Positions 16,578 to 26,365 of a stretch of DNA of 63,577 bases are shown here, in pieces. Source of the DNA: Candidatus Thalassarchaeum betae (GTDB taxonomy: Archaea; Thermoplasmatota; Poseidoniia; Poseidoniales; Thalassarchaeaceae). The position numbers were made by a program, and so were the translations under genes. How positions within the stretch are numbered: position 1 is the stretch's first letter; each line of letters starts with the position of its first letter. The notes below the pieces were generated by a model. It ran no database searches, was not told the origin of the DNA, and saw nothing but the letters and a program-made list of their open reading frames with translations. The stretch is from NCBI GenBank assembly GCA_003193925.1, contig PSPG01000009.1, positions 1 to 63,577 on the forward strand. The letters are read 5' to 3'.

Positions 16578-19343
16578 ATGAACCGCAACAAATCGATAGC
16601 ATTGATGCTCACAGGAATAATACTGGTCAGCCTGAACATGTTTATCTTGACCGGAGTCGTGTCAAGTAATGTCCAAGCCGGCGTCGAGGACCTGATTGTC
16701 GACGGGAGGGACGAGGCTTCTGATTGGGAGGACGAAGAGTGGCTCGTCCAGACCAGCGAGAGAGTCTACTTCGCCTACAACTTGACGAATCAGGATGCTA
16801 GCCTCAACGATGAAATCGCCGTGTTTGAGAAGGTGGGACCGTTCATCTACGCCGTCACGACGACCAAGGAGATTCTTGACTTCGACGCTGACGCGGGCAC
16901 GATCACATACTCCGAGTACGACTCATTCGAATGGTGCGAAAACTGCACATGGACGGATGATGACGGCAACGAACACGCATCGGTCTCGGGTGAGACCAAC
17001 CTGACCAACGCCAACATCCTGTGGAACACCCAGAGGATGGCCGGATTAGCAACTGCAATCACCTACGGCGAGATCTTCGCCAAGGCCGGCTTCGCCCAGC
17101 AGATGCAGATCAACGACCTGCAGAACAGGGCGCCCAGCATCTGGGCCGCCGAGTACGCAGAGACGCTGATTGCAGGTGCTGCTGCGCAGATTAACTCAAC
17201 GGGCATCGACATGCCCACTGCTGAAGCGATGGCCCCGGCGGCCGTGCTCAGGGGGGCCTACGACGGCTGGCTCGCCCAGAGCGGTGCGAGTGACGCCAAC
17301 CCCGACTTCGCCAGTTACGCCGACGTCATACTGTACAGCGCCGTCGACCCGTCTACGGGATCCTGCATAGCCCTGATAGGTGACTCCGCCTGCAAGGATG
17401 GCAGTACGTCACTCCATCCAGACCACGGTATCGGCCATATGCTGGTGGCAGGGATGGGTGAGCCGAGCGAGGCCACGACGCCGGTACGAGCGGCCCTGTA
17501 CGGATACTCCGGTGCGAGTGCTGAGGAAATGGCTGCGATTGACTGGGCCGTCTACGCCATGGCCGGCACCAACTTCGTCATGATGGGCGGTGGGGAAGAC
17601 CTTGACTCGATTGACGATTGGCGAGAGCGCCTGGTTGAGGTCAGCGGGGTCGACATCGCGAACCCCGTCGCCTTGAACAACGTGCTCTTCGGCACTGAGG
17701 AGTCCAATGAAATCGGGCAGATTTCCGACGGGATGCTCTCGGAGAGCGACTTCCAAGGAATCCCGCTCTTCGGCGTAGCCCTGTTCCTTCTGGGCGCTCA
17801 GGGGGATGCGTTCAGCACGATGGTGTCGTACAGTATCGGGCTGACCCAACTGCTCGGCCTGGCCGACTGGGGAGGCGAATGGATCGGCATGCTCGGCACA
17901 CCTCGTGAATTCCCGATGATCCTCGTGGGGGGATCAGGTGCAATGGACGCCGACCAGTGGTGGATGATCTCGTTCTGCGGCGTGGAGCCCCTTGCGGGAG
18001 GTTACCTCTCCATCGGCCTCAACAGGGGCGACTACGAGGGTACTGTGGACCTGCCCCCCGAGAAGTGCCTCGAGATAGAATACACCTCGGACTATGCCCT
18101 GACCGGCGACTTCGCCACCGAGTTCATCTACGCCGAGTTCTCTGGAGTGACGCTTCCGAGGGGTTCCGAAGGACCCGAGATGGGGGGTGTCGAGTCGGTG
18201 TGGGACGATGCCTATGTCGCAGGCCTCTACGGCATCTCGGAGAGCGAGGCCTCCGCCCTCAGGAGTTGGGTCAAGGACCTCATGTTCGAGCAGGTGATCG
18301 GAGCGCTGCTGGCCTTCCAGTACGGTGCCTCGGCCTGGACCACCCAGTCAATCAACAACTGGCTGTACGGCTGGAGCGACTCGGTTCTGACTGGACTCTA
18401 CGGGGAGGAAAACAGCTGGGTCAAACTTGAGACCAACGAGACCTACTACGGTTCAGGCGGCAAGAGCACCGGCGACTTCTCGGTCTATGTGATGAGTATT
18501 CCTTCGAGTGCGGATGACTTGGGAACCGCCGACCACGCCCTCATGCAGGGCTACATCAACTCTGACGGAGACGGGCTGTGCGACTTCAAGCTCGACGCTG
18601 ACGGCAACGCCGAGTACGCAGTCGAGTGCGAGGCCAACGAGACCTACGGCATGACGGAGCACCTACCGTGGAGAGCCCCCCACAACGAAAAGAGAGTGTA
18701 TGGCCTGCTCTCAGACCATGTAGGGAATTCCAACACCGAGATCACTGGAACCATAGGAGGCATCGCAAATGCGGATGAGCCATTCAGCGTCAATCTAGTT
18801 GGGTACGCCATTGCACAGACCGAGGTCGGAGATACGGTGACCTACAAGGGAATCGAGATGGTCGAGCATCACATCGAGTTGGACCCTGCTGAGAACCAAA
18901 TCCAAGCCAAGCTGATTGGATTTAATCTTGGTCATGTCGCGGTGCTACCCGGCGCTCTGCCGATCTACTTCGGCTCGACTGTCGACATCAAGGTGGAGCC
19001 GGTGACCAACGTCGCCATGTACGGCAAGTCGGTATCTACGTTCTACCTCGACCTCAGATGGGCGGGTGCGATGAACCCGGACTTCAGCGCGTCCTATGTC
19101 CAGCCTGTATTCGAGATCCACACCCTCAGCGAGATCGGTGATGATGATGCTGCCTCGTTCAAGTGCACCGTCATAGACCACATGGGCACTATGTGGTGGA
19201 CCGACTTCGGTGGCGAAGGCGACTGCGAGCTCGAGGCCCTGACAACCTTCTCCTACATCGCTGCGGCGCTCTATGTCGCCGGCATCGGCCTGCTCGCCTA
19301 CGGCGGGATGGGGATTGCTGCGGCCTCTAGAAAGATAGAGTAG
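16578..19343 (+). CDS. CD36/scavenger-receptor-like surface protein with two terminal membrane helices
   Basis: A 921-residue protein with one hydrophobic helix at each end (about 7-30 and 885-908) and a large outside domain, the topology of the eukaryotic CD36/LIMP-2/SCARB family. Residues 50-120 follow the family pattern: VYFAYNLTNQDAS, then EKVGPFIYAVTTTKE, then a TITYSEYDSFEW segment. Residues about 755-860 again match: VDIKVEPVTNVAMYGKS, then PVFEIHTLSEIGDDDAASF. Between them lies a long insertion of several hundred residues absent from the approx. 480-residue animal proteins. Several Cys and NxS/T sites fit a secreted glycoprotein. ATG 16578 is chosen; a GTG three codons upstream is possible. 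In animals the family binds or transfers lipids; the role here is unknown. DUF3068-type proteins are an alternative family. Confidence 0.7.
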   Translation: MNRNKSIALMLTGIILVSLNMFILTGVVSSNVQAGVEDLIVDGRDEASDWEDEEWLVQTSERVYFAYNLTNQDASLNDEIAVFEKVGPFIYAVTTTKEILDFDADAGTITYSEYDSFEWCENCTWTDDDGNEHASVSGETNLTNANILWNTQRMAGLATAITYGEIFAKAGFAQQMQINDLQNRAPSIWAAEYAETLIAGAAAQINSTGIDMPTAEAMAPAAVLRGAYDGWLAQSGASDANPDFASYADVILYSAVDPSTGSCIALIGDSACKDGSTSLHPDHGIGHMLVAGMGEPSEATTPVRAALYGYSGASAEEMAAIDWAVYAMAGTNFVMMGGGEDLDSIDDWRERLVEVSGVDIANPVALNNVLFGTEESNEIGQISDGMLSESDFQGIPLFGVALFLLGAQGDAFSTMVSYSIGLTQLLGLADWGGEWIGMLGTPREFPMILVGGSGAMDADQWWMISFCGVEPLAGGYLSIGLNRGDYEGTVDLPPEKCLEIEYTSDYALTGDFATEFIYAEFSGVTLPRGSEGPEMGGVESVWDDAYVAGLYGISESEASALRSWVKDLMFEQVIGALLAFQYGASAWTTQSINNWLYGWSDSVLTGLYGEENSWVKLETNETYYGSGGKSTGDFSVYVMSIPSSADDLGTADHALMQGYINSDGDGLCDFKLDADGNAEYAVECEANETYGMTEHLPWRAPHNEKRVYGLLSDHVGNSNTEITGTIGGIANADEPFSVNLVGYAIAQTEVGDTVTYKGIEMVEHHIELDPAENQIQAKLIGFNLGHVAVLPGALPIYFGSTVDIKVEPVTNVAMYGKSVSTFYLDLRWAGAMNPDFSASYVQPVFEIHTLSEIGDDDAASFKCTVIDHMGTMWWTDFGGEGDCELEALTTFSYIAAALYVAGIGLLAYGGMGIAAASRKIE

Positions 19344-19369
19344 CGACGCTGTGTCTCAGTTCCCGCAAT

Positions 19370-19388
19370 CAGCCGGCTACGCCGGCTG
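19370..19388. repeat. perfect 8-bp stem-loop between genes
   Basis: CAGCCGGC, TAC loop, GCCGGCTG. It starts 27 nt after the stop of the CD36-like gene and ends 52 nt before the next start. It may end the upstream transcript or stabilise its 3' end; no T-tract follows. Confidence 0.4.
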
Positions 19389-19440
19389 CGTGTCCGCGTG
19401 CACGAAGGGTTGAACCCATGTCGGCGGGCAGCCTCGCGCC

Positions 19441-22400
19441 ATGAGTGGTCGCTCTAGACGGGCCGCAGCGGCCCTCTCACTGGCCATCCTGGTGCTGACG
19501 TCGCTGTCGCCGGTTCTGATTGACGGGCTGAGCGAGACGACCCCTTCGAAAGACTCCTCCAGCCGCTCCACGGCCTGCTCGGCAGTCTGCATCAACGAGA
19601 TGATGCCGAACGCAGACGGCCTGGACCAAGGCGTGTTCCCGAACGGCGAGTGGGTCGAGCTATACAACTCCGGCTCGGTCGATGTCAGCTTGGAGAACTG
19701 GACTCTCGAGGACGTCGGAGGCTGGATACACCCCCTCGACTCTGGAACCTGGGTCGGCTTCGACCAGCTCACAGCGCCATACGTCCTGAGCGCAGGGACC
19801 TACGCTGTGATCGCCGAGAACGAGTTCGGCACCCTGCGCCTGAACAATGCCGGCGAGACCCTCCACCTGAAGAACGCCGGCGGCGGATTGGTGCACACAG
19901 TGACTTCCGGCGAGGCCTCTAACGGGGTCTCGAAGATACCGAATCCGTCCGATGCGACAGCAGACTGGATAGACTCGGAGGAGAACACCCCGGGAGCGGA
20001 GAACTCCGAGGCGACCGGTGGCGGTGAGGAGGGTTCGACGCCGATCTCGCTGACTCGGATCATGACCATGCCCTTCGATGCCGAGGTCACCGGCATGTAC
20101 GTCGATGCGAATGGCAACTTCTTCGTCAACGCGATGCATCCCGATGACAGCTACATGGATGCGACAGTTGGCGTCGTCAAGAGCGTCGACTGGAACAACC
20201 TGCCCGACAGCATCCCCGAACTGGCGCTTCCGGCGGACATAGCCGAGAGGACGAGCATCAGGCTCTCCTACGGCCAGTACCAGCACCTCATCCAGAATGG
20301 CGATGCGCTGTCCGAGGGCGGAGTTGCGGGAGGCATCTACTCCGCGGACGACGGGGAACTGCTCTTCGTCAGCGAGAGGCCGGACTTCAACGCCTTCGTC
20401 CCACTCAACCCCCAAGGCACCAGAGGCTATCTGTACACCACCTGGGAGGACCGCCCGGCCGGAATCAGCCAGATTCTGATCGAGTGGAACAGCGCGGCGA
20501 GCAGCTGGGACGTGCTCGGTGGGATGATGCGGGACCTCAGCGCGGTAAACGGCGGCTGGGTGCTGTGCTTCGGGACGATGAGCCCGTGGGGCACGCCGCT
20601 CGCCTCCGAGGAGCTGTACTTCGACGACACTGAGGACTGGAACGACCCGACTTACAGTTACCATTCAGATCAGGTGGAACTGGAGGACTACCTCGGTTAC
20701 TACCCCAACCCCTACGACTATGGCTACATCGTCGAGATCGAGAACCCAGCCACAGCCTCAGGCGACCTCGTCAAACACATGGCCATGGGTCGCTTCTCGC
20801 ACGAGAACGCGCAGGTGATGCCTGACGAGAGGACAGTCTACCTCTCTGACGACGGTTATGACACGGTGCTGTTCAAGTTCGTCGCAGAAACCGCAGGCGA
20901 CCTCAGTGCGGGTACGCTGTACGCTGCCAAAGTCACGCAGGACGACAGCGGCGACTCAGCCATCACCGGATTCGACGTCGAGTGGGTGATGCTCGCCTCA
21001 TCCTCCAATTCGGTCATAGGGACATGGGTTGACCAGTATGACGGTATTGCCGTCTCTGACTATGTCAATGGTCAGAACTCGTACATCACCGACTCCGAAA
21101 TCAACGACTGGGCCGAGGGGCGCTTGAACGATGACCTCGACGGTGATGGCACCATCGAGTCTGCCGCCGATAATAGGGTCGCCTTCCTAGAGTCGCGCAA
21201 GGCGGCCGCGGCCATCGGAGCAAGTGACGAGTGGAACAAAATGGAGGGGATCGTCTTCAATCCGAACGCGCCCGGCTACCTGTACCTCGCGATTTCGGAC
21301 GTTCGCTATGACATGAGCGACGGGCACGGTGACATCGACGTCTCGGAGAACCGCTGTGGCATCGTCTACAGGATGCCGGTCGGGGCGGGCTGGGACGTCA
21401 GTAGGATCGAGCCCGCAATAGTTGGCGGATCATACTCGAGCGGAGCCTCGCCCGACCAGTGCGATGCGAACAACATCGCCGGCCCGGACAACCTCGCCGT
21501 GCTCGACGACGGGCGGGTGCTCGTCGGAGAGGACACCGGCAAGCACCAGAACAACATGGTATGGCTGTGGAAGCCGCCGGTCGAGCCGGTCGAGTGGGAC
21601 GGCGAGTACACGCTGAAGTTCACTCGAATCATGCCAGCCGAGGTCCCGGACAGGGACAACGACTGGCTCGAGATCGCCAACACCGGTGACTCGCCGGTCA
21701 GCCTCGCTGGCTGGACCATAGAGCGAATCCGCTCGACCGAGCCGTGGGTCTCCATGGTCAACGACCTGAGCATCGATGCCGGCACCTCGGTGGTCCTGAC
21801 TGAGAACCCAGCCAATCTGCTCGCCGACGGAGGCATCGTGGCGCTCGACGGCAACGTCGCGCTGAACAACATGCCGTGGCTTGTTGACTCGGGCAGCGCG
21901 CTACAACTCAAGGCGCCCGACGGAACGGTGGTCGATGCCATCGCCTTTGGGGGCGGCATCGCCGAAATCGACGGCTGGACGGGACCCGCGATCTCGGTGC
22001 CGGGCGATGGCTCACCGGGGCTCATCCTGATGCGCGGCTCGGGCTGCGGGGACTACCCTGACACCGACTCGGGCGCTGACTGGGAGGAGAGGTGGATTCG
22101 AATCGGGGCCTCGACCTTCTGCGACGGCGGGCACTTCACCACCGAGGCCGATTCGACTGCATCCGCCTCAATAGGCCCCGACACGGCCTTCAACGACCTG
22201 ATACAGTGGGTCGGCTCCGCTGAGGACTCGATCCACCTGCACGTCTACCAGTTCATGAGCCCGGACCTCACTCACGCCCTGCTGGACGCGATAGACAGCG
22301 GCGTGAGCGTCACCCTGTTGCTGGAGGAGGGCATCTTGGACGGTAGCAGCACCGTGAACAACCAGAGGGGCCATGCCCAGAGCCTCCACGACGCGGGAGC

Positions 22401-24021
22401 GACAGTGCTCTGGATGGAGGACCCCACCCTGATTAGCTCGCCCTACGCCTACATCCACAGCAAAGTGGCGGTCAGAGACGCCGAGAGCGTCTGGATATCA
22501 TCCGGCAACTGGAAGGACACGAGTGTGCCGCCCGACGCGGTGGGCAACCGCGAGTGGTCGATCATTCTGAACTCCGAGACTGCAGCCCAGCTAGTCCTGT
22601 CCCGGATGGCCTGGGACGAGAACCCCAACCACCTCCACATCAAGCCTCACGGCTCGCAGCACGCGCCGACCTTCGACTGGACCTTGGACGGGCCGGTGCA
22701 CGACGGCAGCACGACTGCGACGCCTTCCCACCAAGGACCGTTCAACGCCCAGCTGATGACCTGCCCGGACGACTGCGTAGACGGTATAGTCGCCATGATC
22801 GGCTCCGCCGACACCTCCATCGAGCTCTCGGTGCAGTACCTCGACCTCGACTGGTACTGGGGCTTCGGGGACAATCCGATCATCACCGCGCTGCACGAAG
22901 CGGCGCGTCGAGGCGTCAGCATCCGGCTGATGCTCAACGGCTACTACGCCGAGTGGGATGATGAGATCCGCGACACCATACACATGTTCAACACCGACTG
23001 GAACGCCACCGAGGGGCTGGATGCGACAGCGCGTCTGATGGCGTACTCGGACAGTATCGTGAAACTGCACAACAAGGGTGCGGTCATAGACGGTGAGAGT
23101 GTCCTCGTCGGCAGCATGAACTGGGGCTCGAGCGCGGCCCTGAGGAACCGGGAGATGGGCGTGCTGATCCACCACGAGGAACTGGCCTCCGACTACCTAA
23201 CCTCCTTCGAGGAGGACTGGAACCGCCTCGATCCGACCACCGACTCGGACGGCGACCTGATGCCCGACTGGTGGGAAGAGCAGTACGGGCTGAACCGGCA
23301 CTCAGCTGCCGTGCTGGGCACGGCACTCAGCGAGCAGTCTCTGGACCCTGACGGGGACGGGCTCGACAACCTGCAGGAATACCAGCTAGGTGGTGACCCA
23401 ATGAACAACGACACCGACGGCGACTGCATCACAGACGGCGAGGAGGTGGCATTCGCGCAGAGCGTGATGCGCTCGCCGTCGATTGCGATGACCTCGACAG
23501 ACGTAGACGAGAACGGCGTGCCTGACGGCGAGCAGTACGGCTGCAAGCCTGTCGACAACGGCACAGACGGGGTTGACGACGGCGTAGACGGCGGCGTAGA
23601 GGATGACGGCGATAGCGATGACGACGACGGAGGATTGCTCAATATCAGAGAGGACCCGCTGTCCCGGCCAGGTGCGACATTCCTGTTCTGGGTGATGGTG
23701 ATATCGGCGATCTGCCTAGCCCTAGCCGGAGCCTCGATGTTCCTACAGCCACGAAGGAGCACTGACGAGGTGCTTGTGGACGACTCGGGATACAGGTTCG
23801 ACGACCCCGAGGCCTCCAAGGCGATTCTCAAGGGGACCAGTTTCGACGAAGACGCCGAGGACGCCCGCGCTCGCACGAAGGGTCGCGACGACGGCTCGCA
23901 CGGAGCCATCAGGCTCGATGGCTTCGGCTTCGAATCGACAACGCGCGACGAGGTCCAGTGGATGCTGGACCAGGGGCGCACGATGGAAGAAGTGAGAGCC
24001 GAGCTCGGAGAGGAGGAGTGA
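19441..24021 (+). CDS. Giant surface protein: lamin-tail, PhoX/DUF839-like, lamin-tail, two PLD/nuclease modules, TSP3, membrane anchor
   Basis: A 1526-residue exoprotein. After a signal peptide comes a lamin-tail domain (about 35-155; CINEMMPN, WVELYNSG, LENWTLED), a DUF839/PhoX-like beta-propeller (about 200-620; DYGYIVEIENP, YLSDDGYDTVLFKFV), a second lamin-tail domain (about 725-870; DWLEIANTGDSPVSLAGWTI), and two phospholipase-D superfamily modules. Both HKD motifs are intact: HSKVAVRD with His at about 1006 and HNKGAVID with His at about 1210, each followed by a GNW/MNW segment. TSP3-type Asp-rich calcium repeats follow (about 1265-1335), then one membrane helix (about 1413-1436) and a cytoplasmic tail of about 85 residues. 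The PLD half most resembles DNA-cutting or lipid-cutting PLDs; the PhoX-like half suggests phosphoester hydrolysis. The TGA overlaps the ATG of thymidine phosphorylase. Confidence 0.85.
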   Translation: MSGRSRRAAAALSLAILVLTSLSPVLIDGLSETTPSKDSSSRSTACSAVCINEMMPNADGLDQGVFPNGEWVELYNSGSVDVSLENWTLEDVGGWIHPLDSGTWVGFDQLTAPYVLSAGTYAVIAENEFGTLRLNNAGETLHLKNAGGGLVHTVTSGEASNGVSKIPNPSDATADWIDSEENTPGAENSEATGGGEEGSTPISLTRIMTMPFDAEVTGMYVDANGNFFVNAMHPDDSYMDATVGVVKSVDWNNLPDSIPELALPADIAERTSIRLSYGQYQHLIQNGDALSEGGVAGGIYSADDGELLFVSERPDFNAFVPLNPQGTRGYLYTTWEDRPAGISQILIEWNSAASSWDVLGGMMRDLSAVNGGWVLCFGTMSPWGTPLASEELYFDDTEDWNDPTYSYHSDQVELEDYLGYYPNPYDYGYIVEIENPATASGDLVKHMAMGRFSHENAQVMPDERTVYLSDDGYDTVLFKFVAETAGDLSAGTLYAAKVTQDDSGDSAITGFDVEWVMLASSSNSVIGTWVDQYDGIAVSDYVNGQNSYITDSEINDWAEGRLNDDLDGDGTIESAADNRVAFLESRKAAAAIGASDEWNKMEGIVFNPNAPGYLYLAISDVRYDMSDGHGDIDVSENRCGIVYRMPVGAGWDVSRIEPAIVGGSYSSGASPDQCDANNIAGPDNLAVLDDGRVLVGEDTGKHQNNMVWLWKPPVEPVEWDGEYTLKFTRIMPAEVPDRDNDWLEIANTGDSPVSLAGWTIERIRSTEPWVSMVNDLSIDAGTSVVLTENPANLLADGGIVALDGNVALNNMPWLVDSGSALQLKAPDGTVVDAIAFGGGIAEIDGWTGPAISVPGDGSPGLILMRGSGCGDYPDTDSGADWEERWIRIGASTFCDGGHFTTEADSTASASIGPDTAFNDLIQWVGSAEDSIHLHVYQFMSPDLTHALLDAIDSGVSVTLLLEEGILDGSSTVNNQRGHAQSLHDAGATVLWMEDPTLISSPYAYIHSKVAVRDAESVWISSGNWKDTSVPPDAVGNREWSIILNSETAAQLVLSRMAWDENPNHLHIKPHGSQHAPTFDWTLDGPVHDGSTTATPSHQGPFNAQLMTCPDDCVDGIVAMIGSADTSIELSVQYLDLDWYWGFGDNPIITALHEAARRGVSIRLMLNGYYAEWDDEIRDTIHMFNTDWNATEGLDATARLMAYSDSIVKLHNKGAVIDGESVLVGSMNWGSSAALRNREMGVLIHHEELASDYLTSFEEDWNRLDPTTDSDGDLMPDWWEEQYGLNRHSAAVLGTALSEQSLDPDGDGLDNLQEYQLGGDPMNNDTDGDCITDGEEVAFAQSVMRSPSIAMTSTDVDENGVPDGEQYGCKPVDNGTDGVDDGVDGGVEDDGDSDDDDGGLLNIREDPLSRPGATFLFWVMVISAICLALAGASMFLQPRRSTDEVLVDDSGYRFDDPEASKAILKGTSFDEDAEDARARTKGRDDGSHGAIRLDGFGFESTTRDEVQWMLDQGRTMEEVRAELGEEE

Positions 24022-25298
24022 TGTCCAAGGCCATCCACGACCTCGTGCGGGGGGTCGTGGACGGCTCCCTCTCCGATGACGAAGTAATCCACTGGCTGCG
24101 TGCCGTCTTTGAGGGCGGGCTCTCCGAGGGAGATACGATTGCCCTCACTGAGGCGATGAGAGACTCCGGTGAGGTCCTCGAGTGGGGGTCTGAGATTGCG
24201 AATCTGGTCGTCGACAAGCACTCGACTGGCGGCGTCGGCGACAAGGTGTCGATAGTGCTCGCGCCCGCTCTGGCCGCCTGCGGCCTGAGGGTCCCTATGA
24301 TCTCAGGGCGCGGACTGGGCCACACCGGGGGCACTCTGGACAAGTTGGGGAGCATCCCGGGGCTCAGTGTTGAGCGCTCGGCCGATGAGATACGTCAGCA
24401 GGTCGAGCGTCTCGGGGTCGCGATGGTCGGCCAGACGGACGCTCTGGTCCCCGCCGACCGCAGGATGTACGCTCTCAGGGATGTCACAGGCACTTTGGCA
24501 TCCATCCCGCTGATTACCTCGTCAATCGTCTCGAAAAAGGCTGCTGAGGGCCTGTCGGCCCTGATATTGGATGTCAAGTTCGGAAGAGCTGCGTTCATGG
24601 TCGAACGCGCCGACGCGGCCGAACTCGCGCGCTCTATGGTTGACGTGGCCAACGGCATGGGGGTATCGACCAAGGCGGTGCTGACCACGATGGATCAGCC
24701 CCTGGGCTGCGCGGTCGGAAACTCGCTGGAGGTGCTCGAGAGCGTCGAGACCCTGTGCGGTAACGGGCCGGAGGACCTCGAGGAACTGGTCTGCGTACAG
24801 GGAGGCCTCCTGCTGGAGGCCGCGGGGCTGGCGGACGGCATGCAGACCGGCGCCCTGATGATCCACGACAGCCTGCAGGACGGCTCGGCCCTCGAGTGCT
24901 TCCGTAAGATGGTAGAGGCGCAGGGCGGTGATGCCTCGATCCTCGAGAGCGATGCCTCGCTGATGAGGGGGCTCGGGCTGATGGATCCCGATCTGCTGAC
25001 CACCGAGCTGTGCGCGGGCGCCGATGGTTGGGTCGAGGACATCGATGCGATGGTGATAGCCGAGGCCTGCCTCGGTATGGGGGCTGGGCGCAAGGAACTG
25101 GGTGACGAGATCGACCGTGCGGTCGGTGCGATACTCGAGGTCCAGGTGGGAGACCGCCTCGAAGAGGGCGAGCCCTGGGTCGTCCTGTATCACCGCGATG
25201 AGGTAGCCCCGCAGACGCTGGAGGTCCTCTTGGGCGCAATCACCCTATCCGATGAAGAAGTGAAGCCGGTATCACGAATCGCGGAGATGATTGAATGA
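24021..25298 (+). CDS. deoA: Thymidine/pyrimidine-nucleoside phosphorylase
   Basis: Cleaves thymidine (or uridine) with phosphate to base and (deoxy)ribose-1-phosphate, a nucleoside salvage step in the cytoplasm. It is 425 residues, the bacterial length, without the additional N-terminal domain of archaeal AMP phosphorylases. The glycosyltransferase-family signature DKHSTGGVGDK sits at residues 65-75, followed by PMISGRGLGHTGGTLDKL. Further conserved parts are ALRDVTGTLASIPLI and the ILDVKFGRAAFM segment. ATG 24021 overlaps the preceding stop as TGATG, so it is coupled to the PLD/PhoX-like exoprotein. The bacterial-type architecture suggests acquisition by transfer, which needs a phylogeny. 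Confidence 0.93.
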   Translation: MSKAIHDLVRGVVDGSLSDDEVIHWLRAVFEGGLSEGDTIALTEAMRDSGEVLEWGSEIANLVVDKHSTGGVGDKVSIVLAPALAACGLRVPMISGRGLGHTGGTLDKLGSIPGLSVERSADEIRQQVERLGVAMVGQTDALVPADRRMYALRDVTGTLASIPLITSSIVSKKAAEGLSALILDVKFGRAAFMVERADAAELARSMVDVANGMGVSTKAVLTTMDQPLGCAVGNSLEVLESVETLCGNGPEDLEELVCVQGGLLLEAAGLADGMQTGALMIHDSLQDGSALECFRKMVEAQGGDASILESDASLMRGLGLMDPDLLTTELCAGADGWVEDIDAMVIAEACLGMGAGRKELGDEIDRAVGAILEVQVGDRLEEGEPWVVLYHRDEVAPQTLEVLLGAITLSDEEVKPVSRIAEMIE

Positions 25299-26365
25299 GG
25301 CTGAGGCACATCGACCGCATGCGGGCCATAGCCGTGCTGTGCATGGTCGAGGTCCACACTGCCGCGATCGTACCCCCGGAGGGAGTCACTGTGGGCCATC
25401 CCGCCGCCTTCGTCGCCGCCGCCATCGGCGGCATGGCCGCGCCGATGTTCATCGCCATCTCAGGCTGGGGGATCCACCTGAGCGCTACCCGCAGGGCAGC
25501 AGACCCCGAGCATGATGCGAACCGCTGGATTAGCTGGCTGCTGCCGCGAGTGCTCCTCCTGGGTCTGTGCCAACTGCTGGTCAACCTGCTACTAAACGCT
25601 GACCGAGGCGGCCGCTTCGAATGGCACACGCCAGGTGTGCTGACGCTGCTCGCCATCGCCGCCCTGCTGGCGCCGGCCCTGGTCCGGCTCTCCATGCGGA
25701 CGCGCGCTGCGCTGATGCTGCTGATGGTGGCAGCCCCGCTGGCAATCGGAGATGCCTCCGGGCCCGACTGGTCATGGTGGGAGAGAGTCGACTCACAGGG
25801 CGCCTCTGAGTGGCTGGCCCGACTCCTGTGGAACGGCACTTACCCGGCTGTGCCCTGGTTGGGCTACGTCCTGCTCGGCTCCATAATACACGACTTGGGC
25901 GAGCGGCCGGGGGTGCGAGAGAGGAACATCGCCATCGGGCTGGCTGCTACCACGGTCACCGTGTTCATCGCCGTCCTCGAGGACATAGACTGGGCGCTGA
26001 CCTCAGGGGACGCGGTCCTGACCTTCTTCCCCGCAAACACACCCTTCCTAATCGTCTCGGGGACATTCGTGCTGCTCGCACACAGACTGCTCGAGGGGGC
26101 TGAGTCGAGCGGTGGCGAGCCGGCCTTAGGCGACAGTCTGGCCGCTCTGGAGCCGGCAGGCCGGATCACGCTGACGATCTACGTCGCCCACTTCGCTGTG
26201 CTGGGGGCGGTGGCATCGCTGATGGAGGGTGAGGCAAGGCTCAATCTGGTCCCCGCATTCGCTCTGACCATCGCCCACACGCTGGTATGGATACCGCTGG
26301 CTGTCTGGCACCAGCGCCACATCCCTAACCTGTCATTCGAGGCGCTGTTGAGCAGAATCAACTAG
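25295..26365 (+). CDS. Membrane acyltransferase-like protein (HGSNAT/acyltransferase-3 type)
   Basis: A 356-residue integral membrane protein with about ten hydrophobic segments. The N terminus RHIDRMRAIAVLCMVEVHTA and the following PMFIAISGWGIHLS are typical of the acyltransferase-3 / DUF1624 (heparan-glucosaminide N-acetyltransferase-like) superfamily, whose members move acyl groups across the membrane onto sugars or lipids; the His in the first helix is the usual candidate catalytic residue. The start overlaps the stop of thymidine phosphorylase as ATGA, so translation is coupled. The 3' end overlaps that of the convergent metalloprotease gene by 8 nt. The substrate cannot be told from the sequence. 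Confidence 0.75.
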   Translation: MRLRHIDRMRAIAVLCMVEVHTAAIVPPEGVTVGHPAAFVAAAIGGMAAPMFIAISGWGIHLSATRRAADPEHDANRWISWLLPRVLLLGLCQLLVNLLLNADRGGRFEWHTPGVLTLLAIAALLAPALVRLSMRTRAALMLLMVAAPLAIGDASGPDWSWWERVDSQGASEWLARLLWNGTYPAVPWLGYVLLGSIIHDLGERPGVRERNIAIGLAATTVTVFIAVLEDIDWALTSGDAVLTFFPANTPFLIVSGTFVLLAHRLLEGAESSGGEPALGDSLAALEPAGRITLTIYVAHFAVLGAVASLMEGEARLNLVPAFALTIAHTLVWIPLAVWHQRHIPNLSFEALLSRIN

